A DNA stretch of 6,715 bases from an uncultured Haloferula sp. (GTDB lineage Bacteria; Verrucomicrobiota; Verrucomicrobiae; Verrucomicrobiales; Akkermansiaceae): the NCBI GenBank assembly GCA_946481625.1, contig CAMLOZ010000203.1:1-6715 (forward strand). The letters run 5' to 3'. The first letter of the stretch is position 1; every line of letters starts with the position of its first letter. This document shows positions 4,283 to 6,715 of this stretch, one piece after another. A program made the position numbers and the translations under genes. Below the pieces are notes generated by a model, which saw only the letters and a list, made by a program, of their open reading frames with translations, did no database searches and was not told where the DNA came from.

Positions 4283-6715
4283 ATGGGCGTGGCAAGGTGC
4301 ATTTTGCTTTCCGTGGCGGCAGCCTTCACGGCCGCTGCCGCGCCCGCCTTCCTGCCCTATCAGACCGACGAGCACACGCTGCACCTCTGGCATCTCGACG
4401 AGGCGGGAGCGCCCTTCAAGGACGAGGGGGTGAGCCCCACGCCTTTGCTGGGCCTGTTGCAAGGTGCGGAAGCGGGCAAGGCTCCCTTCCCCGGATTCGG
4501 CGCGGCGGTCTCCTTCGCGCTTGCGCCGGATCCGGACTCCGGGCTGCGCCGCTCCTACGGGCCGATCCTGCTCGCGAAGCCCGCCTTGGACTCGGGCCCG
4601 AAAGACAATGTCGATCCGCCCTTCCCGGTGACCGGGCTCGACGGGGCCTTCACCTTCGAGGCCCTGGTGAAGCTCGATTGCCTGCCGCAGGATGCTCCCG
4701 GCCTGGCCTTGGACATCGTGAGCATGGACGACGACGCGGGGAATAACCGGGTCTTCATCTTCCGGATCGAGAAGCCGGGCTTCCTCAGTTTCCTGCCGAT
4801 CAGCGGGAGCGCGGTGCGGGGCGGGGGGCTCGCCACTATTCCCACGACCGGGCCGCACGCGGTGGCGGTGGGGGAGTGGTTCCACGCCGCTGTCGCCTAT
4901 GACGGTCGCGAGACCGCGGTGAACAACCTGAAGCTTTATTGGACCCGGCTCTCCGCGGGAAACGAGGTCGCGAACCTGATCGGGCAAGGAACGCTGACCG
5001 CCGACTTGGCCCGGAGGCTCGGCGACTTCGCGATCGGGAATTCGGGTGCCTACTCCGGCGGGGGCGGTCCCTGGGAGTTCTTTCCGGGCTCGATCGACGA
5101 AGTCCGGATTAGTTCGACCGCGCGCCAGCCGTATGATTTTTGCTTCGTGAGCGAGGACGCGAAGTACCGGGCGGTCGAGCTTTCGCGCCGCCAGCCGGTG
5201 CGCCCGCCTCAACTCGGCATGATCCTGCGGCAGGTCTCGGTGGCGGAGACACCGGTGGCGATGCCGCAGCCGGGCAAGCCGCTCGTGCTGGGCTGGGGGC
5301 TTCACCGGCTGGATTTCGACTTCGGACTCTTGCCCGGCGTGAATGCCGACCCGCTGGCGGTGCGCTGTCGTCTCGAAGGGCTCGACGACGAGTGGCATCC
5401 CTCGGCGCGCGGGATGACGATGGAATGGGAGATGCTCGACGGGACCGGAAAGTCGCTCGCCCGCCGGCTTTTCGCGGTGACCGGATCGAGCACGGGCTGG
5501 GAGATCGATGCCATCGGATCGCCCCTCGTGAGCCGCACCGAACCGCTTTTCATCCCGGAGGAAACGAAGCGCATCCGGGTCACCGTGTCTTCGGGCACGC
5601 CGGACACGACGGGCACATGGGTGATCGATGACCTGGTGCTTTCGCGGTCCGGTTCCCCGGAAACGAACCTCTGGGAGAACGGTCACTTCGGGGCGGGCGA
5701 GCGGATCAACCAGATCGGTGGCATCCCTTCCGGATGGGAGCGGCGGGGCACGGAACCGGCGATCGCCCGCGTGATGCAACTCGGCCAGGGATCCGCGCTC
5801 GGCCTGCTGGATGCCGAGCAGGACCATGCCGCCCAGTGGGTCTCCACCCAGGACCTGCCGGTGCGGCCGGCGGAGGGCGGCGAGACCTTCCTGCTGACGT
5901 GGTCCGAGTCCTACAACGTGATTCCCGGAGCCTCCCTGCGGGCGACCTATATCAACGTCCCGGCGGGGCACTACACCTTCCGGGCAATCACGGTCGGGAA
6001 CGCACCGGAAGTGGGGACCACGCATCTCACCTTCCCGGTGATCGTGCGGGAGCCGTTCTGGCAGCAAGGGTGGTTCATCCCTGCGGTGATCGCGGCCTGC
6101 GCGATGATGATCGGCCTGGCATGGTTCGTGGCGTACCGCCGCCGCTTGCGCCACCGGCTCGCGGCGATCAAGCTCCAGCATGCGGTGGAGCGCGACCGGG
6201 CACGGATCGCGCGCGACATGCACGACGATCTGGGCACGCGGGTGACGGTGCTGAATCTCGCGGCTTCCTTCGTGCGCCGGGCGATCGGCGGGGATCCGGA
6301 CAAGGCCCGCCAGCAGATCCTGAGGCTGGAATCCGCCGCCCGCGATCTGGTCAATGCGATGGACGGCCTGGTGTGGGCGGTGAATCCGTCGAACGACACG
6401 CTCGATCATCTGGCGACACACCTTTCAGCCGTGGCGCAGGAAATTTTCCGCGACAGTCCGGCGCGGCTCCGGATCTCGATTCCTTCCGATCTTCCGGCGG
6501 TGCCGCTGCGCTCGGATTTCCGGCACCACTATGCGCTAGGCGTGAAGGAGGCACTGCACAACGCGCTCAAGCACGCCGGACCCTGCGACGTGTCGTTCCG
6601 GCTTTCCGTGGTGAACGGCGATCTGGTGGCCGTGATCGAGGACAACGGCCACGGCTTCGATCCCGCCGCGCACCGCGAGGGCAACGGCCTGAGAAATCTT
6701 GCCGCCCGGTTTGAA
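4283..6715 (+). CDS. LamG/Y_Y_Y-type sensor histidine kinase, 3' end cut by window
   Basis: The frame is open from ATG 4283, the first start after an in-frame TGA at 4274, to the window edge (811 codons, no stop). Residues 1-22 are a signal peptide. Residues about 28-290 look like a LamG/concanavalin-type domain, opening with HTLHLWHLDE and closing with GSIDEVRISSTAR (270-282). Residues 333-373 (with EGLDDEW) and 549-592 (with ATYINVPAGHYTF and ending REPFW) match the two halves of a Y_Y_Y domain, split by about 175 beta-rich residues. One membrane helix follows (598-618). RARIARDMHDDLG holds phospho-acceptor His647 of a HisKA_3 helix. LVWAVNPSNDTL is typical of this kinase subfamily. HATPase_c has the N box KEALHNALKHA (Asn760), DNGHGFD (787-793) and GNGL (800-803). 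It should sense an external or periplasmic ligand, perhaps a glycan, and phosphorylate a NarL/LuxR-type regulator probably encoded beyond the edge. Confidence 0.92.
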   Translation, partial: MGVARCILLSVAAAFTAAAAPAFLPYQTDEHTLHLWHLDEAGAPFKDEGVSPTPLLGLLQGAEAGKAPFPGFGAAVSFALAPDPDSGLRRSYGPILLAKPALDSGPKDNVDPPFPVTGLDGAFTFEALVKLDCLPQDAPGLALDIVSMDDDAGNNRVFIFRIEKPGFLSFLPISGSAVRGGGLATIPTTGPHAVAVGEWFHAAVAYDGRETAVNNLKLYWTRLSAGNEVANLIGQGTLTADLARRLGDFAIGNSGAYSGGGGPWEFFPGSIDEVRISSTARQPYDFCFVSEDAKYRAVELSRRQPVRPPQLGMILRQVSVAETPVAMPQPGKPLVLGWGLHRLDFDFGLLPGVNADPLAVRCRLEGLDDEWHPSARGMTMEWEMLDGTGKSLARRLFAVTGSSTGWEIDAIGSPLVSRTEPLFIPEETKRIRVTVSSGTPDTTGTWVIDDLVLSRSGSPETNLWENGHFGAGERINQIGGIPSGWERRGTEPAIARVMQLGQGSALGLLDAEQDHAAQWVSTQDLPVRPAEGGETFLLTWSESYNVIPGASLRATYINVPAGHYTFRAITVGNAPEVGTTHLTFPVIVREPFWQQGWFIPAVIAACAMMIGLAWFVAYRRRLRHRLAAIKLQHAVERDRARIARDMHDDLGTRVTVLNLAASFVRRAIGGDPDKARQQILRLESAARDLVNAMDGLVWAVNPSNDTLDHLATHLSAVAQEIFRDSPARLRISIPSDLPAVPLRSDFRHHYALGVKEALHNALKHAGPCDVSFRLSVVNGDLVAVIEDNGHGFDPAAHREGNGLRNLAARFE

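Noticed and set aside
4238..6421. A 727-codon open frame on the minus strand
   Set aside because: It lies antisense to the sensor kinase, whose plus-strand frame has clear signal peptide, membrane, HisKA_3 and HATPase motifs. The minus translation is Arg/His/Gly/Pro-rich with no domain, as expected for a shadow frame in GC-rich DNA.

Overview
The window is a high-GC bacterial chromosomal segment, about two-thirds G+C by eye, with strong G/C preference at third codon positions. It most resembles a Verrucomicrobium of the Luteolibacter/Haloferula type. This is an inference from family style, not a database match. Three things point that way: a secreted protease ending in the Y-x-V-R-R-S-T-D-L-x-x-W ... 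F-Y-R-V module common in secreted verrucomicrobial proteins; a LamG/Y_Y_Y sensor histidine kinase; and a general lack of Shine-Dalgarno sequences at the chosen starts.

Layout from left to right. Positions 1-523 are non-coding, with degenerate short repeats and a plausible sigma70-type promoter (440-469) overlapped by a small inverted repeat. A secreted metzincin-like zinc protease (524-1735, +) follows. Its end faces an unrecognised 126-residue protein (1832-2212, -), and a strong GC hairpin lies between them. After a gene-free stretch (2213-2528) comes a small basic single-span membrane protein (2529-2735, +). It converges, with a 5-base gap, on a complete PhzF-family isomerase (2741-3562, -). 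Upstream of phzF on the same strand is an N-terminally membrane-anchored protein of unknown function (3662-4129, -). A divergent intergenic region (4130-4282) separates it from a large sensor histidine kinase (4283 to the right edge, +), cut off by the window after 811 codons.

The kinase is the most informative gene. It has a signal peptide, a LamG-like domain, a Y_Y_Y-type domain that appears split by about 175 residues of beta-rich sequence, one membrane helix, a HisKA_3 dimerisation helix with phospho-acceptor His647, and an HATPase_c domain cut off near its G2 region. It should sense something outside the cytoplasmic membrane and phosphorylate a NarL/LuxR-type regulator, which is not seen here.

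The genes do not form an obvious pathway. Orientation changes repeatedly, and only the two minus-strand genes at 2741-4129 could share a transcript. I see no tRNA, rRNA, CRISPR array, insertion sequence, phage module or recognisable defence system. The least ordinary observations are the split Y_Y_Y kinase and the Cys-x-Cys-Gly-Gly tail and altered zinc motif of the protease.
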